A stretch of DNA of 64,000 nucleotides from Casuarius casuarius (GCA_003342895.1 PTFA01000055.1:2574021-2638020); one strand, 5' to 3'. Shown: positions 36,180 to 49,800, counted from the first letter of the stretch. Numbers and translations: made by a program. Notes: generated by a model from the letters alone, not told the origin.

Positions 36180-36390
36180 CAGCTCCAGGTCAGTATGAAT
36201 GTGTGATTGTGATGAAACACATGTTTCTTCTTACTTGATAAAATGAATAGGGTTGGCTATTCTCTGCCTAGTGTAAGATTTATGGAGCCTGTCATAATTT
36301 ATTTTCAGTAAGTGCCTGAGCATTGTAAATGATGTGACAGATAAACATATTCTCATCATGTAGTGACCGTATCTAGTTCTGCTCCCCCAA
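36180..36390. promoter_or_regulatory. Candidate conserved noncoding element
   Basis: Repeat-free block with a posterior-HOX-type TTTATGG (36279-36285), a TCATAATTTATTTTC stretch directly after it, and a MEIS-type TGACAG (36335-36340) within 60 bp. HOX and MEIS/PBX-type cores close together suit a developmental enhancer. Inference only. Confidence 0.25.
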
Positions 36391-37874
36391 CAATTAATTG
36401 CGTACATCCTTCAGCCAACCTGTCTCCTCCTTAGTGACACGCTGTAACATGTGAACTTCTCTAGCTGGTGGCTGGCTGTTTGGAGGCTGGGAAATGAAAA
36501 GTCACTGCAAAGTCACATCATCTGTGAACAGAGGGAATGGGGGGTGAGACAGGAAACACAGGTCACTGCCTGTTGCTGCGTGTGCAGACAACATCTACTT
36601 TTTCTTTTGTCCAGTGGGAGCTGAAACCTTTTTGCTAACTTTGGGGTATTTTTTCCTTGTCCTGCTAACTCTAGTGAGAAGCTGCCACAAACTAGGATTT
36701 CTCTAGCTCAGGAGATTGGATAAGCCTTTTCCTCATTTTCTAGAGCTGAGGTAAGCCTAGGCAGCCTAGAATCTGCATGGCAACTTGTAATTAACCTATT
36801 TGCTTGCACTTGGGAGAGTGCACAAGTATGTCACTATTTTAATATAGTGATGGTGCTGAGTAACTGTTGTGTTCATCAAACATTTTACCATGATGCCATG
36901 CCAGAAAGAAAAAACTTATAAGACCTATCTTGAAATAGATACTAAATATTGGCCTGCCTCCTTCCAGTTAATTTGTTTGACAGCATCACTGGAAACTCAA
37001 CAAAAACCTGAATTCTCTCTTCAGGTCCTAAAACTTATTGCGTCCTTTGATGAGGCTCTGACCCATTCGGACATATCATTCTCATGAATCTGGACATTAA
37101 CTATTTAATCAAAATCACTCTGAAGTTCTGAAATTTTGAAATTCTCCTTCCTTCAGATCATAAAATACTCCATGCCTATGCCATTAAGCCTATTGAGCAA
37201 TTTCCTAGAAAATGCTTTCCACGTCCTTCTCATCCTCTATCTCTTTTTGAAGTAATAAAACAATCACCCATGATGGCAGGAAAATTATGTTTGGGCAGCA
37301 GAAAAAGATGTGCAATAACCATCATTATCTGTAATGAGGTCACTAAGTCAGCACACACACAAAATAAAAATCCCTTTGACCTCACCCATCAAGGAACCCA
37401 GAATTTTAAAATTTTGGGACATGAATTGAGCTTGCACTCACCAGAGAGAGGCATATTGCCCCCTGAAAGGTGAGCGCAGAATCATGTTCGCTGTGGGCAG
37501 CCCTACACCTGAACTCTTGACCCTTGGATCTAGATCTTGACTTTGCCAGTTTGGCCCCATCTTGTTAATAAACCAAGCCAAATCATTTTTACCAGCTCAA
37601 ATATTCGTGGGCTTGTGTGCTGTATGATAACAAGCTACCAGTCTGTCTAATGGTTATGTTTTTTGTGACCATAATGTGGTGCTGAAATGGTCTCTCTAAC
37701 AATCCAAGTGAAACACGTTCAGTGATCATGAAGAATTAACAGTTTTTTTAAACTTGGCTCATGATGCCTTTCCCATTAAAAGCTTGATGTTAGGAAGAAT
37801 GTAAAGGATGAGAGAGCATAGGAGAGACTATAAAGAGCACGGGTCACTTATATGAAGATTGTTGTTTAAAAGAT

Positions 37875-37935
37875 GACCTTCTAGGTCTGATCCTGAACTC
37901 CTCTGCTGTCAATGGGAGGCTCTCCTTTATTTTGA
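37875..37935. repeat. MITE-like fragment, weak
   Basis: 'ctaggtctgatcctgaactc' followed by 'ctctgctgtcaatgggaggc' resembles the 'gggcctgatcctg...cattgaagtcaatgggag' arm of the reptilian palindromic repeat family. Short and diverged. Confidence 0.38.
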
Positions 37936-38939
37936 AGGGTTATTGAGCACATGTTCAGTGTGTCCTTCCATTGTGGCCGTCCTTCCATCTGAATTACATC
38001 CAAGTTCAGCAATGCATGAAAACGTATGTCTGATTTTAAAATCAGCAACAGTTCCAGCCCTTTTTAGCAAAGATTCAGCATCCTTCCTTTATCATGTGCT
38101 TAAAGGTTTTGCTTGAAACACTGAATAGTGCTTTAATGAGAATGCTCCCCTGTATGGCAGAGGATGTGAGAAGAGATCTTAAGGTTGTGTCCAAATGCTG
38201 CAGTGGGTGATTTGCCCAGGAAAAGACTTCAGAACTGAGTCTGCATATTTCTGTCCAGCACAGTCATTTTGGGAGTCTCTCCTCTTCATTTCAGTAAGTT
38301 CCTCATGCTCTTTTTTAGCTTATTTTAAAAAGTGAGAATAAATCATCTAATTCACCATATATTCATTGCTCTTAGACATGTGGCCAAATTATTCTTTTTC
38401 ATTTCTTCTAAAAAAGAAACATAAAATCATCATTCTGCTACAGCATTTCAACAGACGTGTGTGTCATAAGCACAGAAGCAGTTTCTACCATTAATCATTT
38501 CCTCTTTAACTTTGTTTTCTGAGGAAGGGGTGTAATGGCTAATTATTTATTTTACTGATAGAGTTAAATACGTGACTTAACATTCTTGTTGTGCCTGCAT
38601 TGATTAGTCAGCTGCATAATACACTACATCTCTCTATTTTCAAGACAGCTTACTGTGCCAATTCTTTTTGATGCAGTTTTCATGAGTACAGAAAGCCCAT
38701 ACAGCAACCCACAACTTGATCTACTAGTTGTAAATGGAAACTTTTGGAACAAGTTCCATGAGCCTGACAATGACTGCATTGATTATATCATTGAGACAAG
38801 AGTCTGCTCTTTTACATTCACAGAAATAAAGCAAAAGTGGTGTGTAGGTAAGAAGTCATGTATAGAAGTATACAGGCAGACTAGCTTTCCACCTGTTCTC
38901 TTTTGGAGGGAGGCACAGCTATTTCCTTCATACAAATAA

Positions 38940-39180
38940 CATGGCAAATACATCCCTCAGTCATTTGGGTGCCATCCTATTGCATTTTTCATTGAAGTGC
39001 CAATGATGTAACGGAGAGCTGAGTTTGGTACAATGTGCTTTGTTCAGCCATCTGCCAAATTTAATGAAGTGATAGGGAATCTTTTAAGCTGGATTTGGCC
39101 TGTATCGTGTGATTAAATGGGGGAAGTGTTCCCATTATGTGTTAGATGTGCTTTGGGGTAAAGATCAGATTTGCTTGGTT
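38940..39180. promoter_or_regulatory. Candidate conserved noncoding element (SOX/E-box/homeodomain cores)
   Basis: Unique block carrying a SOX/TCF-like CTTTGTT (39038-39044) facing an upstream ACAAT, an E-box CATCTG (39049-39054) and TTAATGA (39061-39067) within 40 bp, then GATTAAA near 39,111. Dense, mixed short motifs in AT-rich repeat-free DNA are typical of conserved enhancers. No coding potential: the 94-codon frame just upstream (38,655-38,939) has a non-ATG start and no recognisable domain. Confidence 0.28.
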
Positions 39181-39724
39181 GGCTGAATTCAGGGTATTTT
39201 TACCTTTCTGGCTCCATTGGGTCAGATAATTTTTCAGAATTATTTTGTACCTCTTTAAGATCAGCTATCTTTGATTCTGATGGTGAGAAGTGAAATTCCC
39301 CGTATGCACTACTAAACTTTATTTAAGATCCTTCATCTCTTGACTTTTCCTGATTTTGATCATTTCGAATCACCCTCTTTCCATTTCATTAGGTCTATTT
39401 CCTTCAGAAACCAACAGACCACACTTAAATCTGTGCCTCTGCTCACAGGGCTAGCTAGCCACCTGGAACCAGCAGAAGCACGTTTCTTACTGGAACCTCT
39501 TCTCAGAATGGGAAAATCAATACTTTTAACCTGAGTGCTGTTGTTCCAAAGGTCTTGTGGAGGCAAAGGCACAACATCAACAATTTCTTCCACTGTAGGG
39601 TCACATCTCAGAACCTTCACCCTCCTCTAGTGGGATCCAGGCAGGCTCTACTATTTTAGTAATATAGTAAAGATAGTGTGGTTAAGGAGAACCTCAGACA
39701 GGAGGAAGAATGTATTTTATTGCA

Positions 39725-39920
39725 TTATATAGTATCTTAATTGGCAGGCATTGTAGAAATACAGGGTAAGAGATACAGCCTTAAAGATTTTACAGTCTAA
39801 ACAGGAGAGACAGGTAAAGATAAAAGAAGCAAACAATTCTTATCCCGTTTTTTCAGATGAAGAAGCAAGACACCAAAACTTTGTTCACACTGACCTTAGG
39901 ATGCCAAATCAGGGAGTGGG
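39725..39920 (-). repeat. MIR/CORE-like SINE remnant (reverse orientation)
   Basis: 'ttgtagaaatacagggtaag', an 'aaagattttacagtctaaac' stretch, then 'tcttatcccgttttttcaga', and later 'gggagtgggcctgaatacg', parallel reptilian CORE-SINE copies in reverse ('ctgtacaaac...aagagcttacaatctaa...attatccccattttacaga...gggaatagaaccc'). Moderately diverged. Confidence 0.45.
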
Positions 39921-42900
39921 CCTGAATACGTTAAGAGCCCGGGATACATTTACCCATCTCATCCTCTCTGCAATGCCTGAAAGCTTGGCACAGAATAATG
40001 ATAACTCAAGATTTTGCTGCAAACAGATCCTTGCAGCCACATGATGTTCCTCCAGGAGCAGAGGAAGTGCTTCCCTGGCCAATATTACTCTGCAGTTGAT
40101 TCTGGAACTGGGCCTTGCAAAGGTTTAGACCCACCGGTGGCTCTCTCACCCAGGCCATTTCTCACTACACTGAAGTGCAGGCTTATGTCCTACATAGCAT
40201 GCATAAAAAGTGGATTCGGATTCAAATTCAGATTCAGTTTCATGCCAGAAACATGGTCTAGACATAACTGAAAAAGATGAAGAGTTTTGTTGGTCTCACA
40301 TGGAAGTGTTTGAAAGAGCTACGAATCTTTCTCAGGTATCCTAACTGGTAGCTTGCTGTCTGGACCACGGGAAAATCCTTCCTACTGCTGTGATGCTACC
40401 ACAACCCTCCACAGGGCGACAGCCTGGTGGGGAATGTTAGAACATGACCTGCGCCGAGCAAAGTGGGCCACATTTGAAGCTTATTTTGCAACTATATTTT
40501 ATTACTCAGGAGAGGGACTGGGGCACACTTTAATTGGGGAGGGCAACAGTGTTGTAGAAAGACAATCTGGGTGTGCGCTGGTCATCAGGTTTCATGACAA
40601 ATTTCACTTATGCAATATGGGAGTGCAACTGGTATGGCATGACTTCTGTGGTGTAGAAATACTGCCACACAGCACTGCTTGTTTTCAGTTATGCAGCTGG
40701 TATGATTGGGTCTTTTGTTGCATTTTGGGGCCTCGGTGTCTGAGCCTTGTTGTACTGCTCAGCTGCAGCTGCTGTCGCTAGCAGGCATTTTGCTTCCCTG
40801 GCCTTGATCTTGTCAAGAGCTGCACAAAGAAACTTCAGACTAGACGGGTTAGATATGTTTTTTCTATTATCCAAGACAGTGAAAACAATGACCTTACAGG
40901 GTGCTTCTTCCCTTTCCTACGTGACAGTTCTGGCATAAACTTTTCTTCCGACCTGATAGACATAAGGGCTTTGCAGCTTATCACTTTCCTCCCGAGTATA
41001 AAAATGGTTTCCTCTGGAGAAAGGATATAACAGTGCTGGGTGGTATTGCTGTTTCTCACAATAATGACAAAATAGAAATGTCACCCGTGGCATAAGAGGA
41101 GGAAGCAGTAGCTAAAGGGCAAGGCAGGTTTGGTGAGGATAGCTTGGTACTGAGCTGGTTCTGTTCAAAACGACGTCTCTACTTTGCTTGTTGAGCTCAA
41201 ACCAGAAGAAGCCAAACCCACAGAGCAAGTGGGCACCAGGGGCAGAGGCATGCAAGCTGACTCCGAGAAGACGCTGCAGTCACCTGCAAGCAGTGCATTC
41301 ACCTTCGGAGGCTGTTGTCACTAAGCGATGAGTCCCACAAGGCGTCTCAGAGCTAATAGATGGTGCTATAGCATTTCCAGGGTTAAGCTGATATATCTAT
41401 GTAGAGCTTTACCTCATCCTTTGGCCCTGTGGGCACTGAGGAATCTCTCTAGTATGCTTCCTTACACAGAGCAGCCACTTTCTGAGTATCTCAAGTCTGG
41501 TAATATGCTGTTGCTGGATGGACAGCTGCCATGTCAGCCCAGCAAACACGGGTGCTGCTATGTGCTCTTCAGACAAAGGAAATAACCAAAAATCTCTTAA
41601 AATTAAATATGGGACATGAGATTTCTGAATCAAAAGAAGATAATCTTTTCAGAACCTTGCCAGACTTTGCATTTTGTAATAATTGGAGACTGAGTACTAA
41701 AACCACTGCAGAACCTCAGATGTCTCTTGAGGAGGGGACAAGATATGAATTTACAAATGAATTTACCAGTCAGATGCAGATGAATACCTTACAGTTAATC
41801 TCTATTGCCATTTACCTACTGTAGCTCCAGGAATCTGTACATTCAGTACAGGGCAGTGGCCTGTCTTTGCCTCCTCAATCCCGTACATCAGATCTAGGAA
41901 GCCAGAGACAAGACATATGAAAGACTACAGAAGCCATGAAGATCTGCTTCCCATGCGTAATGACATGCAACTTTCATCATGTGACTAACATAAGAGGAGG
42001 GACACGGGACTCAGACCTTTCTTCTTTAGCGTCATGGCTGCATCTGAAAAAGTTGCCAAGACAAATCGCTGTGTACGGTCAGGACGGGCTGATTTACATG
42101 CACATTCTTTTCACTTGGTAGGCAAAGAAACACAACTGGTTTCAAAAAACAAGGTTCAGTGCGTGCCTCCGTAACAAAATTTTTCCATGGGCAAAAATGT
42201 ATTTTCACCTCCACCTCTACCTCCCATTTTGTGCAGCTGCACGTACATCAATGTTTTCTGTGATATGTAATCTGGCCAAGCTGTCCTGTGGTGCTGCCAT
42301 GTGAAGGATGGTGCATCTACTGGGGGCTGTGCCTGGAGAGTGGCGCTGCAAAGAAGGCAGAGCGCTCTGGGGTGCCCTAACACGCAGGCAGCGGGAAGGA
42401 AAGGGCACCAGCCAAAACTGATTACACAGGCACTAGTAGGGGGCCTTGCCCACACACACACAAAAGAGGTTGTGCTAAACTGGTTACAGGAAGACAACTA
42501 TATGCCAGCCAAGACTCCTGGCAAGGATGAAACATAGTGAGCTGTCATGATTAATAATAGAGTTTAATCCTATACTGTGAGGCATAAAATATATTCAGAG
42601 CCCACCATGTTACTAACGCATTAGGAGCTCATGGAGGGATGTCTGCGCTGTACAATGCACTGCCAGTTCGTGGCAGAACTGGGAGAAGCATAACCTTTTC
42701 AGCACACTGCTGCCTGAGATACAGGGCTTGAAGGCCGTGCTGCTTTTGGACCCAGCCACTTATGACTTTTAAGTGCAATGCCCACAGAGCATAGGGCAGC
42801 AGACCCACTGGGGTTCGCAGTTGCTCACCTTCAGACAGTTATCACAGTAGGCAAATCGTTAGAGCCGGAGGGGCTTAGATTCCTTTATAGCTGATGTTCA

Positions 42901-45900
42901 CCATAAGATTTGAACTGTCTGCTCTGTGAAGTGCCCTTTCCTTATTTTAGCTATTATCTTTTCTCTTTACTTGTCACAATAACATCTGAGCAATTTAGAC
43001 TCTTGCAATCTGTCTAACCCCACAGCACCTCTTCTAGGAATCGTCAGCCTCATTCTTAAAATCAGACAAGCTACAGAGAAAACAAGAAAGAAATCTGTGG
43101 TAAACAGTAAATTGAATTGAGGTCTCTGAGGCCTAGGTGAACTGGAAACTGGGTCACGTTCTTGCACAATTAAAATGCCTATTTTGCTGCTGGTCTCTTT
43201 TGCAGTGCTCTCCTGCAGAAGTCCCTGACTGCACACAGACAGGATCTAGAAGAAAGGAAAATGACTGCAAAATCAGACTGTGAACCCAGTCACTGACAGA
43301 CTGGAGAATTTCTGTGAAATCTCTCTGAAACCAATTTTAACCAACACATTCCTGAATATCTGACAGCTAAATATTTTCCAGTTGATATTATAATCCAAAG
43401 TATAAGCTTTACCACATATGACCCGGACTCATCTTCTTCAACACACTTATTATTCAATTTACCCATTCCCTTTCATTACTGCTAATGGAATACATTTCCC
43501 TTCAGATTCTCCAAACATAAAGCTCGTCATTGGGTCCACTACAGATATTAAGAGTCCCAGCCTCCAGAAATAGGTGGATTGTCTTGTTATCCACATAGTC
43601 TCTGAACTTAAGCATCCTGACCACAGGTTTATACTGATGCTGGCAGTAAGTGGTTTATAAGAACTTTTGCTTTGCTACTGAAATCTTTTCCTTTATTTAT
43701 GGCATGTAGCCCATAAGCACTTGAGTTGTGATGAACTTCTCTACAAGCATTTAGACAGCAGTTTAAAATAATCTCTGCAGTCAGCTGGAGAACTTTGGGA
43801 GCAGATTGTACCATATTTCATTCTTTTAGCTTAACCTCTTAAAAGTAGAGTTCTCTCAGAAGAACTCCTGAGATGGCTTGCAACCATATCCATGCTGCAC
43901 AAAATAAGATGTAGAAGCAGAGAGACCACTGGGGAAAAAAAGGCTCTGGCGAAGTCTTCCCCGTATGTTGATCATACTTAGGTATAAACCCATACTGTTG
44001 CTGATTGGTTTTACTTGTTTGCTTGTTCAAACACACAGCCCATTGGTTATTGCACAAAAAAATGTGGTATTTCATCCCTCTTGTAGTTCATTATTATGAA
44101 TAAGAAAAAAGAGAATCCTCTGGCATTGTTATAATCTAGCACATGAAGACACTGTATAGTGATTATCTACCCTAAGTATTAGCAGTAGAACAGTCTATTG
44201 TCTCCTTTGAATGCTGTCCACTTATTTGTGATATTTTGAGTATAATGTTATAAAAAAGGCCTCTTATAATCTGCATTCTCATGAAGGAGATGTATATACA
44301 CTACAGACTTTTAGGAAGAAGCAGTTACTTTAAAAGCATAACCACATTTTAAATGTGAATATTTCCAATGATTTTTAATTTTAACCACAATCAAATGTTT
44401 TAGACTACATTAAAGCAAGGACATTGTAAACAATTCCAGGTGAGGACAAGAGCAATACAAACCAAGATCTGAGTGCAAAGAATTTGTTTTTTCTTTCATT
44501 CCTACATTGTTAATTTAATTTAAAGTTTTTTTCCACTAATTTTTGTCAGATCTGAAATTAAATATCAGCCCAGAGCATTTTTTACAATGAAAATATGAGG
44601 CACACGGCTTGTAGTGGAAAAGCTGGACAAACACTTCTAAGCTTCACCCAGAGAGAAAGGACTATGTGGGAAACTCAGGAAAACAGAACTTTCTTCCGTA
44701 TAGTTGGAGGCTTCTCTGCCTCAGTTTTCTGTATCAGGGATAATCCCTTGGAGTGCTGTGAAAATTGGTTACTGATGGTGAAATTTCCATGACTGCTTAG
44801 AGGGGTCACATGCTTCAGTCCTACTGACCATGATACAAATTAGGCATTTAAATCCTTGAAGTGCTTTTGAGAAACCTATACTGAGATGTACGCAAAGGTT
44901 ACAAGTTCAAAACAAGGCTGCTTTGCAAGTTCTGGGAAAGTACGGTCCCAGCTTCTGCCACTGGCAATTTCATGAGTAATATCCTGAATATTCTCACTGA
45001 TTTCAGCAGTCTCCCATATGTTGTAACCAAGACTTCGCAGCTTCCCGAGGAAGAGCTACATAGATTACGCCTACCTTCTGCTTGGGTCTGATGCCACATT
45101 TCCTCTCCTAAATTTTTTGGCCAGAAAGAACCAACAGTGAAATTCAGAGAGGCTTATCAAACTCTGTGGGTGGCACCAAGGACTGCAAATTAAATGCCTG
45201 CTACACAGACAGGTTGAGAAAGGGAGTAGCTGACTGTAACCTTTTGAACTTTTTGAAAAAGTCAAGTATGGCCTCACAGCTTAATGTTTCTGTTTGTCCC
45301 CTTGGTAGCTGTTTATATTCTTCTCTATGGAAAAAGCAAGATGTTTGAATCTGGAGGACTTTTTATATGCACTTCTAAGTAGCCCCAGTGCACAAATGAA
45401 CTGTGTAGGTGCTTTGTGATCAGAATAATCTCACATGATCAGTCATACATTGTTCTCTTGTCAACAGCAGCCATCTAGGACCAGCCTTGTGTCCTGGACT
45501 GAATCCAGAATAAACAAGCACCCTGATGGAAATGCTCCATAAACACCCAGAATCTGGAGACATTCTTAACTTGCAGGATGCCAAGTTTTTTTCTGGGAAG
45601 AAAAAAACTATTATATTCAACCTACGGCCATTTTATTGGATGAAATATTTACATATGGAAAATTTCAAGCAAAATAATTTATGAAGAAATTTGGAAATCA
45701 TGTGCAGATGTTTACAAACTATATTTTTTAAAAAACATTCTTTCCAGAACTCTGGGTAGGATACACATAGGGCCGAGTCTCTGATGGTGTAAAAGAGGGA
45801 AATCATATTGGAGCTAATGAAGCTGCTTCCCATTTACATCCTTAGAGGTCATGGTCCCCTATGGCAATTTATGATTTTTAGCATTTCAACGCCCCAGTGT

Positions 45901-46399
45901 TTTGGAGAGATACAGTTCCTTGTCCCATACAGCCAGATCAGAACATTCCTCTTCACTTAAGATACATTTATGGTAGATAAAGGTAAAACTGTTTATCTGG
46001 AAATCAGGCTTCAACAAACTGCTTTTATATAGGAAATTGCATATCAACAAATTTCAGTTTCAATTAAAATAAGGAGAATGGATTCTAGACTAGAGTCGCA
46101 CCTGTCCTGCTTTGGGATCCATAAATTCAACACAACTGCAGGACCCCTGTCTCGCAGTGAGGGTTCTGATAGCATTTTAGAGCAGTTTGCCTGGATTTTT
46201 ACTGATCTACAGGCTCCTGTCAGAGCTGTTGAAGATTTTTGATATAGGCATGGACAGCCACCATTTACGTGAAGTGGTAAGTCTTTTGCATTTCAAAAGC
46301 AGCAGCACTTCAGAGGGGTACGCACAGTGGCACCAGGGAACTGAGGACTGCAGAAACAGACTGGAGCTAATTTGCAAACACCGTAGGATCTGCTCTAAC
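39921..46399. other. Unique noncoding stretch
   Basis: No gene seen. The plus-strand frame over 40,353-40,781 (142 codons) has no domain and shares its bases with opposite-strand frames. A (CA)6 run lies at 42,450-42,461. The 44,200-44,570 part is very AT-rich. A MIR-like fragment at 44,690-44,900 is listed separately. Confidence 0.45.
44690..44900 (+). repeat. MIR-like SINE remnant (fragment)
   Basis: 'cttctctgcctcagttttct' followed by GTATCAGGGATAATCCC matches the MIR body 'ctctgtgcctcagtttcc...catctgtaaaatggggataat'. About 125 bp further, 'gaagtgcttttgagaaacct' resembles the 3' 'gtaaagtgctttgagatcct'. It is diverged, and a short gap may be present between the parts. Confidence 0.42.
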
Positions 46400-46815
46400 A
46401 TTTGGGGCACATCTACGCTGAACGTGCAGCAGGGCAATGTGATGGCTAAGCTAGTGAAGCTAGACCTAGCACGGATACATGCAAAAGTACAGTCACTGCA
46501 GCACAGCACTGCACCTCAGCTGACAAGCTTGCAGCTTTTCTGAAGGAAGTGATATACTACCTTGGGAGAGGAAGAGCTCATGGCTTTCTGCACCCCAATC
46601 CATCTCGTGACGTAAGTACTCCTGTCTTCACAGTCTAGCTGAAATCTCATATCTGTCTGTAAACTTTTGTTCTTCCTTTCCAGTTCCTCACACACTGCAC
46701 AGTATGCTGGGTGAGCAGCACGCTGTCTAGAGTCACATAGCACTTTGTGGCTTGTCTGCTAAAGTCAGAGGTTATGGCTTCCAGCCTCAGTGCGGTGTAG
46801 AGATACCCGGTGAAC
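46400..46815. mobile_element. hAT-like non-autonomous DNA transposon relic
   Basis: The left end 'ggggcacatctacgctgaac' (46404-46423) and the right end 'cagtgcggtgtagagatacc' (about 46788-46807) are imperfect inverted repeats, matching at about two thirds of positions. Both resemble the '(a)gggcatgtctacactgc' and 'gcagtgtagacatgccc' termini of palindromic hAT-type elements frequent in turtles and crocodilians. Interior 'gctaagctagtgaagctaga' also resembles that family. No transposase frame and no clear 8-bp target duplication were seen. Family assignment is from memory. Confidence 0.42.
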
Positions 46816-49800
46816 TCCTTGTGGACTCCAGATGAGTTATATACAAACTGCATAACAGCTGCAGCAGTACTTGGGCTGCTATGCTCTGCTGAGAAGCTGA
46901 TTTGCCCTGGCAGAAGTAATGTGGCTCTACTGCTTTTGGTCTTTAGCCAGCGTCCATGGCTCAGCGGCTCAGCAGCTCCACACAGCACCCATGTTATGTC
47001 GTGCAGGGATACCCAGAGTGGCACAGAGCACTGAAGCATTGATATGCACGACATAATCTACACACAAAGCTGTAGATTAATGATCCATTGTAATATAGAG
47101 AAATAGCATGTGCATACATTGTTAAAATGCATATAAGCACAGGGGCAAAATAGAGAGGAAGCTGTAAAAACACCATGTCCTTTAGCACTGACCTACTGAA
47201 GGGTGATACTGAAGGGTGATCACATGAATGAATCTTTGGCCCTTAACTTTCTTTGCTATAATACTGCACAAGAAATTTCTTACACTCCTGCTTCTACCAA
47301 CACTTCGCCCTAGAGAGCGCCAGCATTTAACGGTACAGATTCATATCTGACAACGGGATCTCTAACTACTCTTCAGTATTATCCCATTTACGGAAATTGC
47401 TGCTTCTCCATAAAGTCAGTAGTGAGAATACTTCCTCTGAGAAAAACACTTCCATCCTCAGACTGCCCAAGGGAGGAATTAAAGAGCAAAATATATACAT
47501 CACAACAGGATATACTCCAGTGTGTTATTGCTATTTCAGTATGCAGGCCGTTATCTCCATTCCTGCCTTCCCACTCATTGCTGTTCATTATCTTTCCCTT
47601 TACAATGAAGCTCCAAGGCATTTCCACACTCTCTCTGCAGTTGAGAGAGAAGAGGTGCTGGCAATGAACTGGAAGGGGGAATTCTTATGCTTGGGGGTTA
47701 TGCTCTTAGCAAGCCATGTCACAACATCTGTATGTTATTATATTGTGAAGACTCTCCTGCTGCTTTTCCACCCATAAGGAAATCTCCCAGCTGACCTGAA
47801 AATTTACCATATTTATCCATTTGATTCAATTAAATCTATAAAAAGAACTGTTTGAAATGTTTGCATTCAAATATTTCTTTTTGCACAAAAGGCCATTCAA
47901 CAGATGTGTTTTTGGGAGGGGGACAGTCACTTTGACAAAGGGAAATATGACACCCACAAAAGGGCTAGAAGGGTGTTAGTAGAGTAGCAGAAGCATCCAA
48001 GGGGTAAGAAAAAAAAGGAACAAGAAAACTGATGTACTCTTTCCTCTTCTACTTCTTTCTCAAATCTGACTATAGAAGAAAAAGGGAGGAACCAAGACAG
48101 TTTATGGTTGTGTTAGGCCCTGGCCTAAGAAACTAGTGTGGGTTGGGGTGGTTTCTGTGTCACACACATCATGGGAATTCATATGCAACATGGGCAGTAT
48201 CAGTGCAAGTGTTAGCCTCCTCTTCTATCCCTGTTCCCCCGAACCCATATAAATCTGTACCTGGATCAGGCACAGCTACAAGGGCATCAGTGTTTCTCAG
48301 AGGAAGGGTGGAAAGATGGCAGACTATGATTGCCTGATTTTAGATGACTTGTACTGTCACCATTTGTTCTATGCAGAGGACTAAGAATGTTGTTTCTCAG
48401 TCTCTAGAGTCTGGGGAGGGGAAGGGGGCTGCTATTGAAAATCATTAAGCTTTATTTAACTTTCCATTTATAATAATGGTCTGGCAAAAGAGGCAGACAC
48501 CATGGCTGGGTGGCAATCTGGAAGATAACAGGTATCAGCCTGGAAGCTGATAGAATAACACTAAAGCAACCAGTGAGACCAGAACAAGCAAGGTAAGTAA
48601 TCTTAGGATCCCACTCAATGGCAAGGAGATATTTGGCATGAGTGGTATTCATATACAATGCAATACATTTTCATAAATCTGCAGTGTAATATGGTAGTAC
48701 TGATTGTCCATATGTTTTAGGCTAGACTATCTTTGTTGTAAATACAAAGACAAGGCTCACGATCACTGAATTAAATACAGGTTTGGTAGGGCCTGGAATG
48801 TTGCATGTACCCAAGAGATGTTTATAAACTGGAAGTAAATCAGGGGAAAAAAGGAAAGAATTTGGTTGGGAAGAAGGAAGGAACGGTGCATAAGTGGGAA
48901 AGACTGGAAGTCAGTAGGCACATTGCTGTCTAGCTAAACAGGGTGGGAGCGACAAACTCTTAAATTCAGATGGCTTAGATGAGATCTTGAAATGAAGTAA
49001 GAATAACATTTTAGGAGGATGTTTCTGTCAGGAAGTGAAAGGCATTGGATGGACATATCAGAAGGGTGTAATAAGAGAAAATGTAGCAAAGCAAAAGAGT
49101 AGTCTGAATAGTTTGCTCGATTATTAAGGACAAAAATTAAAACATCTAAATGAGAAGTTAGTCCAAGTCTAGACTTGTCTCCTCCATCTACGGGATTCCA
49201 TGGTGGAAACCCTCTTTGCTTGAGTCCTTTAAGACGAAATCAGTAAGACCTTGAGACACGTTTTTGGGAATAATGCCCTACAGTGAGCAGGAACATCAGG
49301 GGTGACCAGTCTAGTTCCTGAGCCACATGTTGCAGATGAGCAGTACAAGCATGATTCCCATGCCACATTACATGATTGACAGCAGGGCTATGCTAGCCCA
49401 GCAGCTCTGGGTTGTTCCTAGGAGTGAGGGAAATAAAGCCAGCAAGGCCACGCAGACCAACTTGGCTCAGTCTCCTTAGGACGCAGCTGTACTCCCAGAC
49501 CAGCTCAAATCCATCTGGTGATGGAGCAGAGACCAGCTCCAGAGCCACCAGCATCTAAGGTCTGTGAAATACTTCCAGGTGTCTGTCCTGTACCCCCAGC
49601 TCTGTAAGCAATGCTCTGTATGTCTTTACACTCTAACTGTTCAAAGACTTTGGCATGTGGCTTGTAGGATCAAAAAGGATGTCCACCCTGCACAAGATGA
49701 TCTTTTTGATCTTTCACAGCTCCAATTCCTCCAGTTCTGAAAATAGTGAGGAATCCAGTAATGAGTCAGGGCTGAGTCAGATGGTGAAATGAAAATAGTA

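Larger units (their letters stand above)
31321..39700. other. Long unique noncoding stretch
   Basis: No gene seen. A GC-rich patch with CpGs lies at 31,780-32,060 and explains overlapping frames on both strands there. A poly-C tract (32,602-32,620), two MITE-like fragments (34,150-34,225; 37,875-37,935) and candidate conserved blocks (36,180-36,390; 38,940-39,180) are listed separately. A sequence matching the RFX X-box (GTTTCCTTGGCAAC) lies at 34588-34601. Confidence 0.45.

Noticed and set aside
36808..36830. Hairpin 'cttgcacttgggagagtgcacaag' region as a microRNA
   Set aside because: The stem is short with a bulge and does not extend to precursor length.
38655..38939. 94-codon frame with protein-like composition
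   Set aside because: Starts at GTG, has no known domain, and sits next to AT-rich sequence that looks regulatory. Insufficient to call an exon.
42600..42860. Second palindromic hAT-like element ('gggatgtctgcgctgtacaa')
   Set aside because: A single short resemblance with no convincing partner end.
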